A DNA stretch of 64,000 bases from Phycisphaeraceae bacterium D3-23 (GTDB lineage Bacteria > Planctomycetota > Phycisphaerae > Phycisphaerales > Phycisphaeraceae): positions 3,410,001 to 3,474,000 of the forward strand of contig CP114179.1 in the NCBI GenBank assembly GCA_039555135.1. Reading direction: 5' to 3'. This document shows positions 52,130-62,091 of the stretch, piece by piece. Below the pieces are notes generated by a model that saw nothing but the letters and a program-made list of their open reading frames with translations, was not told the DNA's origin and made no database searches. Every line of letters begins with the position of its first letter. The stretch's first letter is position 1. The position numbers and the translations under genes are program-made.

Positions 52130-53338
52130 TCAGGCGGCTTGGCGTTGTGGCGTGATGCGTTGTCCGGGGGGATGGCCGAGTACTTTGAGGTAAGTGCGGG
52201 CGGTTTCGTGCCAGGTGTTTTTCTTCTGTCGGTTCGCCGCGTTTGCGCCCATCACACGGGCTTGGTCCGGATTCGCGATGAGGGTTTGCAAGGCGCGGGC
52301 GAGGTCGGCCGGGTTGTGCGGGTCGACAGTTTTGCCGGTTTTCCCGTGGTTAATGAGTTCTTCGCTGGCGGTGTAGATCGGGGCGGGCGCGTTTGCGTCG
52401 CGTCGTCTGGCAAGCGTCGGGACGCCGTACGACTGCGCTTCGAGCAGGACGTTGCCGAAGGTCTCGAAACGTGAAGGCAGCACCATGACATCCATGGCGC
52501 GATATGCGGCGGCGGGGTCGGGCAATGCGCCGGTCCAGACGGTGCGCGATTCGAGCCCCGCGTCGCGCACACCTCGCCGCGCGTCTTCCAACCCATCGCC
52601 TCCGCCGACGATGAGCAACCTGGCATGCTTTGGTAGAGTGCCTTGCTGCATTGCTCGGAGCAGAAACAGAAGGTCCTTGCACGGATCGCCGGGCCGGCCC
52701 ACGAAACCGATGACAAAATCATCGACGTCTAGCCCGTACGTTTCGCGTGGGGAGGGCAGGGCGCGCGGGGGGGCGACACCGTTGCGGACAATATGCAGAC
52801 ACTTGCGTTCGCCGTAGTGTTGAAGGTGCTGGTCGCGCAGGTTGTCCGACTCGTCGATGACCTGGTCCGCCCGGTGGTAGGCATAACGGTCGAGCCATCG
52901 CGCGATGCGGGTACGCCGGAGCCCTTGCATCTCGGGGTGCGTCTGCGCGACATGATGAAGCGCGTCGTAGCAGAAGATCGGGCGATAAAGCAGGTCCTTC
53001 GCCCGGCCCGCACGGATCGCCGCGACGGCTGCGGTGGGCTCGTTCGCCCAGAGCCAGCCGGTGGGCGGCGCGTCGCGCAGCGCCTTCATCCACCAGCGCA
53101 CCTGCACAAGTTCGCCGACGCGCCACAGCCGGCCGAATTCGACCGGGGCATAGCGCTGGATGCGCAGCCCGGGCCGAGCCTTCTGCTCATCCGGCGCACC
53201 ATCGACACGCTCGGCCAGTACCGTCAGGTCAGTGCCGAGATCGACAAGTGCGTTGCTAAGCTGCCAAAGCACATGCTCAAGCCCACCGAATCGGCGGGGC
53301 CAGAACAGGCGCGACATGATCGTGATCTTGGGTTTCAA
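52130..53338 (-). CDS. Glycosyltransferase family 4
   Basis: The 402-residue retaining GT-B enzyme shows the N-terminal GGLEHVLWQLSNALVDLG loop and, in the donor domain, GFVGRPGDPCKDL and PSRFETFGNVLLEAQSYGVP with the two conserved Glu residues. Its start overlaps the upstream GT2 stop by four bases, so the two are translated together. Confidence 0.93.
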   Translation of the reverse strand: MKPKITIMSRLFWPRRFGGLEHVLWQLSNALVDLGTDLTVLAERVDGAPDEQKARPGLRIQRYAPVEFGRLWRVGELVQVRWWMKALRDAPPTGWLWANEPTAAVAAIRAGRAKDLLYRPIFCYDALHHVAQTHPEMQGLRRTRIARWLDRYAYHRADQVIDESDNLRDQHLQHYGERKCLHIVRNGVAPPRALPSPRETYGLDVDDFVIGFVGRPGDPCKDLLFLLRAMQQGTLPKHARLLIVGGGDGLEDARRGVRDAGLESRTVWTGALPDPAAAYRAMDVMVLPSRFETFGNVLLEAQSYGVPTLARRRDANAPAPIYTASEELINHGKTGKTVDPHNPADLARALQTLIANPDQARVMGANAANRQKKNTWHETARTYLKVLGHPPGQRITPQRQAA

Positions 53339-54345
53339 GCTGCGCGTTCCGTGGTGCTTCCAGTCCGCGTACGTTTCCTATTGGGCAGCTTCCCCGCAAG
53401 CAACTTCGCCGACCGAAGCAGCGGCAGGCAAACGCGGACGACGGGCTTGTTTTTCAGGTAGCGGGTCCGTAGGTTCGCCTCCTGCTCACGGAAACACTCG
53501 GTATTGAGGAAGTATGAGGGCTGGTATCGGCAGGCCTGCGCCGCAAGCATCGCCGCCATGCGGAACCGTCGCAGGTCGTCCTCGGCCACGTGCAGGTCGT
53601 CGGGGTGACGGATCAGGTTTAGCAGTCGCGTTGCGGCCTCGGGCTCGGTGCCGGGCAGAAGGCGATCGACAAGCGCATCGCGCATCGCATAGAACGCCTC
53701 ACCGCCATCGCTACGATTCGCGGCGCTGACCGCGTCTTCATGTACCCGGTATTGCACAAGCGCGTCGGGCATGTTCGCAAAACGGCAGGTCAGGGCCATG
53801 CGCACCCATAGGTCGTAATCTTGACCGGGCTGCATGTCGCGGTAGTTGCCGACTTCGAGCACGGCCGATCGCCGAAGCATCACGGTCGGGTGGCTGACCG
53901 GGTTCTCGAAGCGCAGCGCCCAGCGGATGTCTGCATCAGCGGTGGGGTGGTGTGTCATCACGTCGCCGGTGGCGAGGTTGCGCATCTGCGTGCCGAGCAC
54001 ACCGACCTTGCGGTGTTCCAGGAGGTACGCGACTTGTCGGCTAAGTCGATCCGGCGAGTTGATGTCGTCGGCGTCGGCCCGCGCGATCAGCTCGGTGCGC
54101 GACCGCCCGACGAGCCGGGCCAGTGACCGGCCGATCCCGACCTGATCCTTACCGATCACCGCGCCGGGCGTTTCCTTGCCGACAAAGCGTTTGAGGATGT
54201 CGGCCGAGCCATCGGTCGAGCCGTCGTCCCAAACAAGTAATTCATGCCGCGCGTAATCCTGCGATGCGATAGACGCGAGCGCGGCATCAAGCGTGCGCTC
54301 GGCGTTACGGACAGGCATGATCCAGGTTACAGGTGGGGTCGGCAT
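53335..54345 (-). CDS. Glycosyltransferase family 2
   Basis: The 336-residue enzyme has WIMPVRNAERTLDAALASI, VWDDGSTDGS and the DxD region ARADADDINSPDRL. The C-terminal 100 residues are helical. It lies 15 bases after the CgeB-like gene. Confidence 0.92.
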   Translation of the reverse strand: MPTPPVTWIMPVRNAERTLDAALASIASQDYARHELLVWDDGSTDGSADILKRFVGKETPGAVIGKDQVGIGRSLARLVGRSRTELIARADADDINSPDRLSRQVAYLLEHRKVGVLGTQMRNLATGDVMTHHPTADADIRWALRFENPVSHPTVMLRRSAVLEVGNYRDMQPGQDYDLWVRMALTCRFANMPDALVQYRVHEDAVSAANRSDGGEAFYAMRDALVDRLLPGTEPEAATRLLNLIRHPDDLHVAEDDLRRFRMAAMLAAQACRYQPSYFLNTECFREQEANLRTRYLKNKPVVRVCLPLLRSAKLLAGKLPNRKRTRTGSTTERAA

Positions 54346-54360
54346 CGTAGTCTCTCGGTA

Positions 54361-55485
54361 TCAGGCGGCGTCGCGTTTCGCAGCAGGAGTGTGGCTAGGC
54401 CGAGCGGTCAGCCCGATCCTTGCAAAGATGTCGCGGAATCGGTGCGCCCAGGTGTGGTTGGCCAGGGTATGTTTGTAGCCGGCGTGAGCGATACGTTCAC
54501 GGTGGTCGGGGTCGCGCAGCGCTGCGCGGACCTGCTCGATGAGCGTCTCAGTGTCGTGGAAAACGCCGATGTTTTCGCCGGGTGTGTAGTAGCGGTCGAG
54601 CTGTTTGGCGGGTTCGGTCAGCAGATAGCCGCCACACGCGGGGACCTCGAAATTGCGTCCCTTGATCTGCCGGGGCATCGTGCCCAAGTCGAGCGCTTGC
54701 TGGCGTTTGTACTCGACAACGCGTTCATGGCAGTGGTCCCAGACCCGCCACAGCGCAGGCATGTTTTTGGTTGCCTGCACCCAGCGCCCGCGGAATACCG
54801 CCTCGATGCGAGACTGGCTCGGGCTTGATGCTTCACTGAAGTTGAGGTTGACCCGGCTCTGGTTGAACACCCGGATCATGTCGTCCTGACTGATCTTACC
54901 GGCCGGCCAGCCTTTGCCCCACGTGTGCACACCGATGCCTGCGTGCTCAAGCGCCTCGATCATGCTGCGCCGTCGCCCGTAGGGCTGGCCGACGAATGAG
55001 ACGTCGTGCTGCTTGTCCAGATCGATCGGGCGATAGAGGGCGGGGTTGCAGCCCCACTGGCTCTGGATCGCCTGTACGCCGGGCAAGGCGTGGTACTTGT
55101 CGAAGGCGCTGTGCGACGTTGTCACAGACCAATTGAAGCAGGGGGCCCACCGCCGGGCGTGGGTCTCGAACTGCCAGTGGTCGTCGCAGAACCAGTTGAC
55201 GGTCGTCGTGTCGGTGTCTTGTGAGATTCGCCGCATCACGCCCGCGTCGATCAGGTCACGCCGGACGATGCCGAACAGCAGCGTGGGCCGATCCGAATGA
55301 ACGACTTCCCACAGCCGGCGGTTCATCGCGCGGTGGCCGAGCTTGTGATGGAGCGTCGGGTAGTCGAAGTAGGCAACGTCGAGCCCCATCGCGCAGAGCG
55401 ACTGGTAGAAGTTGTAGTGCTCGAAGCCGTGCCCGGCTTCGGGCTGGCCATAGTCGTATTGTTGGGCGACGTAGAGGACTTGCAT
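54361..55485 (-). CDS. CgeB-like glycosyltransferase
   Basis: The 374-residue protein fits the CgeB/DUF3880-type GT-B group: an N-terminal half reading a Rossmann-like fold (VLYVAQQYDYGQPEAGHGFE), and a C-terminal half with RNFEVPACGGYLLTEP and the late YTPGENIGVFHD. Such proteins occur in polysaccharide and spore-coat loci. It abuts the methyltransferase gene. Confidence 0.88.
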   Translation of the reverse strand: MQVLYVAQQYDYGQPEAGHGFEHYNFYQSLCAMGLDVAYFDYPTLHHKLGHRAMNRRLWEVVHSDRPTLLFGIVRRDLIDAGVMRRISQDTDTTTVNWFCDDHWQFETHARRWAPCFNWSVTTSHSAFDKYHALPGVQAIQSQWGCNPALYRPIDLDKQHDVSFVGQPYGRRRSMIEALEHAGIGVHTWGKGWPAGKISQDDMIRVFNQSRVNLNFSEASSPSQSRIEAVFRGRWVQATKNMPALWRVWDHCHERVVEYKRQQALDLGTMPRQIKGRNFEVPACGGYLLTEPAKQLDRYYTPGENIGVFHDTETLIEQVRAALRDPDHRERIAHAGYKHTLANHTWAHRFRDIFARIGLTARPSHTPAAKRDAA

Positions 55486-55488
55486 GGG

Positions 55489-56235
55489 CTAAGCGGCACG
55501 CGATTGGGGGGTGGTGTCAAGACGGGCTGCGTTCACGGGTTTACGCGCGACGACCTGCAGCCCGAACGAGAGGTACTCGTGCGAGCCATGGTCGTGGCGG
55601 GCGAGGCGTTCGATCCCATGCAGCGTGAGCGCGGTCGCGGCACGAAGCAGCAGGCCTGGCTTGCGATTGCAGTAGCGGTCGGCCACCCAGGGCACACGCC
55701 GAAGCTCTTGCGCCAGCACGGCGAAGAACGAGCCGTTCGCGTCGATTGTTGCAACGGTGAGTCCTGCCTCGGCGAGGTGTTTCTCGTAGAAATATCGGCT
55801 GAAGCCCGTGCAGAAGTGGTAGGGCGAGTAGTGCGTGTTGCTCACAAACGGCGCGGTGAGGATGAGCGTCCCGCCGGGGCAGAGCAGGCGAGAGAGTTCG
55901 CGCAAAGCGCCGATCGGGTCCGGGACGTGTTCGAAGACCTCGGTGCAGAGTACGGCATCAAACGACGCGTCGGGTTCGGGGATCGCGGTGATATCGCTGA
56001 CGATATCGAGCCCGTCGTGTTTCCAGCCCGCGACCTGCCCACCCTTACCGTCACCTTGCCCGTCGTACTGCGCGAAGTCTTGCGCAACGTAGTCGAGGTG
56101 ATTGCAATCGTTGCGGTAGCGCTGCATCCCTGCGCCGGCATCGAGCAGTCTGCCGCCGGCGGGCAGCGCGGCGAGCTGGTCGTGGACCCAGCGGTGGCGT
56201 GCGGATTCGTTGGTGGTGCCGATGGGCTGTGGCAT
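55489..56235 (-). CDS. Class I SAM-dependent methyltransferase
   Basis: From ATG 56235 the protein has 248 residues with motif I RLLDAGAGMQRYRND, a Methyltransf_11-like VLCTEVFEHVPDP and LCPGGTLILTAPF. A sugar or glycan-end target is likely from context. The frame runs on upstream through the acyltransferase gene without homology, so the shorter start is chosen. Confidence 0.9.
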   Translation of the reverse strand: MPQPIGTTNESARHRWVHDQLAALPAGGRLLDAGAGMQRYRNDCNHLDYVAQDFAQYDGQGDGKGGQVAGWKHDGLDIVSDITAIPEPDASFDAVLCTEVFEHVPDPIGALRELSRLLCPGGTLILTAPFVSNTHYSPYHFCTGFSRYFYEKHLAEAGLTVATIDANGSFFAVLAQELRRVPWVADRYCNRKPGLLLRAATALTLHGIERLARHDHGSHEYLSFGLQVVARKPVNAARLDTTPQSRAA

Positions 56236-56243
56236 GGCGTCTT

Positions 56244-56804
56244 TCAGGCAGCGCTGCGACTGCGGGTGGTTTGCCGTTCGGGCGACACGGTTGTTTCGTT
56301 GATGTCTTGCCGGCTGCCAATGACCTTCGCTGGCACCCCGGCCACGATCGCGTAGGCCGGGACATCTTTCGTAACGACACTGTTGGCGCCGACGACCGCG
56401 CCTTGGCCGATGGTCACGCCGTCGGTGATCGTGCAATGAGCCCCGAGCCACACATCGTCCTCGATCACGATCGGGCCCCGGCTGATGCTCGGCGCGGTGC
56501 GCATCGGCTGGCCGAGCTGGCGGTGGTCGTGGTTGCCGGCGGCGAGGACACAGTGGGGCGCGACCATGACGTCCGCGCCGATCGAGACCCCGCTGCCGCC
56601 ATAGATCACGGTATAGGGGTTGATTTGTGACCGCCTGCCGATGCTGACCCGGGCGCGGTGGGCGTGGATGATGACGCCTTGCTTGAGTTCGCATCGTGGC
56701 GCGAGGTCGATCATGCCGCGCCGCCACAGTTTCACGCCGCGCGCGATGCGCGGCCGATCAACGCGGCGGAGGTCGGGCAGCAGGGTGAGCAGGGCGTGCA
56801 GCAT
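56244..56804 (-). CDS. Left-handed beta-helix acyltransferase
   Basis: The 186-residue protein is built of hexapeptide turns ([20 protein letters not shown] onwards), with the WbbJ/Maa-like GNHDHRQ loop and the closing [20 protein letters not shown]. It would O- or N-acetylate a sugar. It ends eight bases before the methyltransferase start. Confidence 0.92.
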   Translation of the reverse strand: MLHALLTLLPDLRRVDRPRIARGVKLWRRGMIDLAPRCELKQGVIIHAHRARVSIGRRSQINPYTVIYGGSGVSIGADVMVAPHCVLAAGNHDHRQLGQPMRTAPSISRGPIVIEDDVWLGAHCTITDGVTIGQGAVVGANSVVTKDVPAYAIVAGVPAKVIGSRQDINETTVSPERQTTRSRSAA

Positions 56805-56830
56805 GGCGTGTGGTCAGTGCGTGATGACAG

Positions 56831-58318
56831 TCAGGCCGCGCGGTGGGTGAGCCGGCGCAGGCGGTTTTTGAGCTTGGTGATGATGACGCTGTTTTCACGT
56901 GTGTTTGCGTCTGTTTTGAGGCGGATCGGGCGCTCGTTGAGCTGGGCGAACCAGACGCGAGCTCCCTTTTCGGATTGCAGGTAGCGGACGTCGCGCGGAT
57001 CAAGTTGGTCGAAGAAGGGGCGAAGCACATCGAGCGCGGCCGCATCGATCGTGCCGGCGCGGTCGTGGCGGACCCAGTAGGAGTCGTGGCTGTGGCGGTG
57101 TAGGTAATGCGAGCCGGGCAGGACGGTCATCGTCGATCCCGTCGCGGCCTGTCGGAGGCCAAAGCCCCATGCGTCGAGTGCCCCGGCCTGCTCGGGGTAG
57201 CCGCCTGCGCGTTGCCAGCTCTGTTTGGTGAACAGATAGTTTCCGCTTGCGCCGGGGACGAGCTTGGTTGCGAGGTATCGCGCGAAGTCGGTGATGACGT
57301 CCTCGTAGGCAAGTGTATGCGTGATTTCGCCGGGCCCGCCTTGGTCAGTGAAGTAGCGGAGCTCTTGAAAGCCGACCGCGTCGACGCCGGTGCGCAGCAG
57401 GTGGTCACGCAGCGGCGCAACGCTGCCGGGTGCGACCAGATTGTCTGAATCGAGGCAGAAGCACAGCGCGTGCTGGGCCGCATCGACGGCGGAGTTACGA
57501 GCCGCGCTGCCGCCACGGTTCTTGGCATGGTGGATCGCGCGGACGGCGGGGTGTTTGTCGGCGAGTTGTTCTACGAGCTGCGGCGTGGCGTCGGTCGAGC
57601 CGTCGTTGACGAGGATAAGTTCGTCACCCTCAGCGAGGTTGGCGTCGAGGATCGACGCGGCCGACTGTACGAGCCACGTTTCGCAGTTGTAGCACGGGAT
57701 GAAGTAGCTGATGGGGAGGGCGGTGCGCTGCGCCCACCAGACGCCTTCGCCCTCCTCGTGTACCGTCCAGCCGAAGCGGCCGACGAAGCGGTCGATCGCG
57801 CGTTTGACGCCGGGAAAGTCGCGGTGCCCGTAGTCGTGGCCCGCAAGGATGCCGCCGGTCTTCGCCTTGGGTGCCCAGGCGCAGAGGTCTCGCCATACGC
57901 CGTCTTCGCTGTGGTCGGCGTCGAGGTAGATAAAGTCGAAGCGTTCGTCCGTGAAGAGACCCGCCGCGTCCACGGATTCACGGCGCACAAGTTCGAATCT
58001 GTCAGTGAACGGTGCGAGCCGGTGTGCGGTGCGTTCATGCAGCGCGTCAAACTGCTGTTGGGGCAGGTTCATGGGGTCGTCGTAGCCGACCCGGTGCCGA
58101 TACGAATCGACGCCGACGAGTTGTATGACGCCGGTGTGTTTGAGGATCGCTTCGCTGTGGCCGCCAAACGCGACGCCGACCTCGACGCCGTGTGTCAGAC
58201 CCAGTCGGTTGATCACGCCGGGGAAGCGGTCGTAGCCGCGCCGCCAAGCGCCCTCATGGCGCAGCGCGAGTGCGTCGATGGCGAGCCGGTCGTCTTGAGT
58301 CGGCACTGTGTTCGTCAT
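56831..58318 (-). CDS. Methyltransferase-GT2 fusion protein
   Basis: The 495-residue protein joins a class I methyltransferase (about 30-195: GVEVGVAFGGHSEAIL, FDFIYLDADHSEDGV, GHDYGHRDFPGVKRAI) to a family 2 glycosyltransferase (about 200-440: ISYFIPCYNCETWLVQSAAS, ILVNDGSTDATPQL, CFCLDSDN). The single chain would methylate and extend the same glycan, or cap it. Its start overlaps the ABC ATPase stop by four bases. Confidence 0.92.
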   Translation of the reverse strand: MTNTVPTQDDRLAIDALALRHEGAWRRGYDRFPGVINRLGLTHGVEVGVAFGGHSEAILKHTGVIQLVGVDSYRHRVGYDDPMNLPQQQFDALHERTAHRLAPFTDRFELVRRESVDAAGLFTDERFDFIYLDADHSEDGVWRDLCAWAPKAKTGGILAGHDYGHRDFPGVKRAIDRFVGRFGWTVHEEGEGVWWAQRTALPISYFIPCYNCETWLVQSAASILDANLAEGDELILVNDGSTDATPQLVEQLADKHPAVRAIHHAKNRGGSAARNSAVDAAQHALCFCLDSDNLVAPGSVAPLRDHLLRTGVDAVGFQELRYFTDQGGPGEITHTLAYEDVITDFARYLATKLVPGASGNYLFTKQSWQRAGGYPEQAGALDAWGFGLRQAATGSTMTVLPGSHYLHRHSHDSYWVRHDRAGTIDAAALDVLRPFFDQLDPRDVRYLQSEKGARVWFAQLNERPIRLKTDANTRENSVIITKLKNRLRRLTHRAA

Positions 58319-59574
58319 GCGGCCCTGCCTGGTCGTTTTGTGTGGCTTGTTTCGGTGTCGCGTGTGCCATGTCCCGGGACGTTGATGAGGCCGAGGTTAA
58401 TCGGGTCGTAGTCGGCGGACCATTGCTGCGTGATGGTGAAGCGCGCAAGGTCCGCGCCCCAGAGGTATTCGTTCATCCCGTCGCGGTAGCCGCCGATGGC
58501 AACCGTGTAGTTGCCCGGGCGCAGGAGCAGGCGTGGGATCGTGACGCAGCTTCGGAATTCGCCGGCGGGAAGGTCTTCGGGCTCGGCGGTGTCGTGCTGC
58601 GTGAGCACACGCACGCCGTCTTGATAGATCGAAAACGTGGTGCGGAACGCGGGGACCGCCTCGCTTGCGTGGCCGGTGACGCGGAGCGTCAACGTGTCGT
58701 CGGGGTTGATGATCTGCGGCTGGTCTTCGGGCAGGTCGTTGATTGTGAGCCCGGTGAACGAAAGCGCATCGGTCAGCGGCCCGCTAAATACACCGGCCGG
58801 GTCGCTGCGCCAGTCGGCGGCGAGTTGGAGGTATTGATGGATCGCGGGGCCGGGCTCGGTGATCGATTGCACCTGGCCCTGGTCGAGCAGCATGACGCGG
58901 TCGCAGAGCTTGGCGACGGCCCCCATGTCGTGGCTCACGAAGAGCACGGTCCGCCCGCTCCCTGCGATATCGCTCATTTTCCCCAGACATTTACGCTGAA
59001 AACCCGCGTCGCCCACGGCGAGGACTTCGTCGATCAGCAGCACCTCGGGCTCGAGGTGCGCCGCGACCGCGAACGCGAGGCGGACGTACATCCCGCTGGA
59101 GTAGCGCTTGACGGGCGTGTCGAGGAAGCGTTCGATCTCGGCGAAGTCGACGATCGCGTCGAACTGCCGCGTGATCTCCCGGCGTTTCATCCCAAGGATC
59201 GCGCCGTTGAGGTAGATGTTCTCGCGGCCGCTGAGCTCGGGGTGGAACCCGGTGCCGACTTCGAGGAGCGAACCGACGCGGCCGTGGAGTGTCGCGCTGC
59301 CTGATGTCGGCTCGGTGATACGTGCGAGGAGTTTGAGGAGGGTGGACTTGCCTGCGCCGTTGCGGCCGATGACGCCGAGGACTTCGCCGGGGCGTACGTC
59401 GAAGCTGACGCCGCGCAGCGCCTCGAACCACTCGGGCTTCGGTGCGCTGGCGCGTCGCAGCCGGCGCCGGAGGCCGTGGCTGATGCGCTCTGCCAAGGTC
59501 TGTTCGGCCGCAACGCCCGCGCCTAGGCGGTAGCGCTTCGTCAGTCGGTCGGCCTGGATCGCGGGCTGGGTCAT
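58315..59574 (-). CDS. Polysaccharide ABC transporter ATP-binding protein (Wzt-like)
   Basis: The 419-residue ATPase has Walker A GRNGAGKS, YSSGMYVRLAFAVAA in place of the usual LSGGQ, and Walker B LLIDEVLAVGD, all as in Wzt/TagH exporters. About 170 C-terminal residues form a beta-sandwich carbohydrate-binding domain (about 265-400), which in Wzt reads the modified glycan end. It pairs with the ABC-2 permease upstream. ATG 59574 is used, as the usual family start (MTQPAIQADRLTKRY). Confidence 0.95.
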   Translation of the reverse strand: MTQPAIQADRLTKRYRLGAGVAAEQTLAERISHGLRRRLRRASAPKPEWFEALRGVSFDVRPGEVLGVIGRNGAGKSTLLKLLARITEPTSGSATLHGRVGSLLEVGTGFHPELSGRENIYLNGAILGMKRREITRQFDAIVDFAEIERFLDTPVKRYSSGMYVRLAFAVAAHLEPEVLLIDEVLAVGDAGFQRKCLGKMSDIAGSGRTVLFVSHDMGAVAKLCDRVMLLDQGQVQSITEPGPAIHQYLQLAADWRSDPAGVFSGPLTDALSFTGLTINDLPEDQPQIINPDDTLTLRVTGHASEAVPAFRTTFSIYQDGVRVLTQHDTAEPEDLPAGEFRSCVTIPRLLLRPGNYTVAIGGYRDGMNEYLWGADLARFTITQQWSADYDPINLGLINVPGHGTRDTETSHTKRPGRAA

Positions 59575-59597
59575 GGCGTGGACAAAGGTGGGTGCGA

Positions 59598-60335
59598 TTA
59601 CACGATGTCGGCGAAGCGGCGCTGCGCACGTTGGAAGTAGGCCAGACCGACGCCCAGGCACACGCAGCCGATGAGAGTTGAAAGCCCCCAAGCGGTGGTG
59701 TCGATCGGTTCGCCCAGGGCGGCCGCACGGAAAGCGCTGATGGTGCCACCCACCGGGTTGAGCGCGAGCACCCAGCGGAAACGCTCGGGCATCACGGCGA
59801 CGGGGTAGATGACGGGCGTCATGAAAAACAGCAGGCGCAGCAGGAACGGGACGATGTGCCGAAAGTCGCGGTAGGCGACGGTCAAGGCGCTAAGAAGGAT
59901 GCCGACACCCATCACGGCGATGAGTGTCGATAGGACGAGCAGCGGGAGCAGCGCGAGCTGCCATGAGAACGCGACACCCATCACGAGCATCGCCAGGACC
60001 AGGACGCCGAGGCCAAGCACATAGTCGACGAGCGGCGCACCCGCGGCGGCGAGGGGGATGATGAGGCGGGGGAAGTAGACTTTGCGGACGATGCCGGCGT
60101 TGGCGACGACGCTGTTGCTCGACGCGGTGACGGCGCTCTCGAAGAGGGTCCACGGTAAGACGCCGGCGAGAACAAAGACGAGGTAGGGGGTGGGCGCGAC
60201 CTTCTCGTCCATGCCCAGGAGGATGCCGAAGAACAGCCAGAGTATGCCCGCCATCGCGAGGGGCTGGAGGATGGCCCACGCGACGCCGAGCACGGCCTGT
60301 TTATATCGGACCTTGATATCCCGCAGCGCGAGCAT
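59598..60335 (-). CDS. Polysaccharide ABC-2 type permease (Wzm-like)
   Basis: The 245 residues from ATG 60335 hold six membrane helices and the family entry RDIKVRYKQAVLGVAWAILQ. Homologues have about 40 more N-terminal residues, and the in-frame upstream codons read just such a stretch (VTVIRPTRGLERL, then FAHRDLLL), so the true start is probably further up, perhaps CTG 60452, for which no ATG, GTG or TTG substitute exists. Together with the Wzt-like ATPase it would export the glycan to the periplasm. Confidence 0.9.
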   Translation of the reverse strand: MLALRDIKVRYKQAVLGVAWAILQPLAMAGILWLFFGILLGMDEKVAPTPYLVFVLAGVLPWTLFESAVTASSNSVVANAGIVRKVYFPRLIIPLAAAGAPLVDYVLGLGVLVLAMLVMGVAFSWQLALLPLLVLSTLIAVMGVGILLSALTVAYRDFRHIVPFLLRLLFFMTPVIYPVAVMPERFRWVLALNPVGGTISAFRAAALGEPIDTTAWGLSTLIGCVCLGVGLAYFQRAQRRFADIV

Positions 60336-60618
60336 GAGTAGCAGGTCGCGGTGCGCGAACAGCGCGCCCAGCCCGAGCCGTTCGAGCCCGCGGGTGGGGC
60401 GGATGACGGTGACCGGCGCGGGCGTTACCGGGTTGGTGGGTGCGGCGGACAGGGCGCGTTCCAGAGGGAGACGACAGTACGGCCCGCGCGCGAAAGACGC
60501 GCCGGCGTATGCGTTATCGACGTGTGCCGGTAACGGGCCCCAGTGTGCGTGGTCGGGCGAGTTGTGCGGGGAGTTAGCGGACCTATCTCGGAGGCAGGCC
60601 CGATAACGGTGCGGCGGA

Positions 60619-62091
60619 TCAGATGGGGCGTGACATCGCCGGCTCGGTGTCTGCGGTGCCGGCGAGCGCGTGGCTCGCGTCTGGGCTCAGCTCTGCGTCG
60701 GCTCCTGGTTTGGTTTTCAACTTCTTCGCCGCTTTGCGCTTCTTGGGTTTGTCGAAGGCGTAGAGGCCGTACTTTTTTTCTCGGTGTTGCTGCTTGGCTT
60801 CTAGTTTTTGTTGGCGGTTGAGCTCTTTTTCTTGTAGCAAGGCCTCGCGTTCTTCGGCGGTGAGGTGTGCGGCGGCATGTGTACACAGCCCGCCGAAGGC
60901 GAGGATCGCGAGGGGGCCGAAGAGCGCCATGCGGTGGGGCTCACCCAGGGGCAGGCCCGTGGCGAGTAGGACCAGGAGCGGGATCGAGAGCATCGCGGCG
61001 GCGGCGAAACGCCTTCGCACAAGCAGCAGGGCGAGCGAGACCGCCGCGGCAACGAGGATCGCGGCGTTGAGCGCGACCCATCCATCGCCGATCGCGTCGG
61101 CGACGGGGTCGCGCTCAATGGGCACGGTGGTTCGCCCTTCGGCGATCCGGGTGAGGATGCCGTTTGGCTGCATCTCGAAACGAAGCTGGTTGCCCAACTC
61201 GTTCAGAGACTGGTCGGTGAGCGCGGCGAGATGGGGGAGTGCAGTTGAGGTCTGCGCGGTAGCGAGGGGTTGCGTGAGGCCTTGACCGTACAGGGCCGAC
61301 CAGGCCGCGATGGGTCCGACGCTCAGCGTGAGGACGATTGCGGCGGAGATGATTCGTTTTTTTGCATCGCCCTGCGCGACGCAGCCGCATGCGGCGCCGA
61401 GGCCGATCAGCCACGCCGCGGGGGCCGTGAGGGCTGCGATCGCGAACAGCACACCCGCCGGCCAGGCATTGGTCTCCCCGTTTTTCTCGGTTTTTAGAAG
61501 CAGATAGAGACCGATCACGACGAGTGCACAGCCGAGTCCGCCCGGGGCGGCGGCGGTGGTCCACGCCAGCACACCTGGGTGCAGTGCCATCAACGCAGCG
61601 GCACCCACCCCGGCGAGGTCCCGGCCTGTCAGCTTCTTCGCGACGGCGTATGCCGCTGGAATCGCGAGCACGCCGAGCAGTGCTTGGACGATCGACATCA
61701 CACCGAGCGGGATGCCGACGGCGCTGAGCCCGGCCATGACCAGTGGGTAGATCGGGAGCTGCCCGTCGAGCGCTGCCGGCCCGTGCTGAGTGAGCTCACT
61801 GCCCTGCGTTGCCCATGCTGCGGCGGCGTCGCTATCGATGCCCAACAGGCCGAAGTAGAGGAGAAGCCCGCGCAGGAGCAAACCGCTCAGCGTGAGCATC
61901 ACGACCCAGGTCTTGGAGCCGAGTTCTTCGTCGACCTCCGTCGCAGGCCGGCTTGTATCTTCCTGCCCGGCGCAGTCGGGGCGGCGTACGAGCGGGTCCG
62001 CACCCGGCACGCCAGTCGGCGCGGGAGCGGATTCATCGACGACTGGGCGGTAGCCTGTCGTCGGTTCCGGGATGTTATGGATCGATGACAT
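60619..62091 (-). CDS. Polytopic membrane protein, GT-C/ArnT-like
   Basis: The 490-residue protein has a proline-rich cytosolic start, about ten membrane helices (65-425), and a long basic tail. The first loop, GIDSDAAAAWATQGSELTQH with an acidic residue, is like GT-C transferases that use polyprenyl-phosphate sugars. Identity is from topology and that loop only. It heads the polysaccharide locus. Confidence 0.6.
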   Translation of the reverse strand: MSSIHNIPEPTTGYRPVVDESAPAPTGVPGADPLVRRPDCAGQEDTSRPATEVDEELGSKTWVVMLTLSGLLLRGLLLYFGLLGIDSDAAAAWATQGSELTQHGPAALDGQLPIYPLVMAGLSAVGIPLGVMSIVQALLGVLAIPAAYAVAKKLTGRDLAGVGAAALMALHPGVLAWTTAAAPGGLGCALVVIGLYLLLKTEKNGETNAWPAGVLFAIAALTAPAAWLIGLGAACGCVAQGDAKKRIISAAIVLTLSVGPIAAWSALYGQGLTQPLATAQTSTALPHLAALTDQSLNELGNQLRFEMQPNGILTRIAEGRTTVPIERDPVADAIGDGWVALNAAILVAAAVSLALLLVRRRFAAAAMLSIPLLVLLATGLPLGEPHRMALFGPLAILAFGGLCTHAAAHLTAEEREALLQEKELNRQQKLEAKQQHREKKYGLYAFDKPKKRKAAKKLKTKPGADAELSPDASHALAGTADTEPAMSRPI

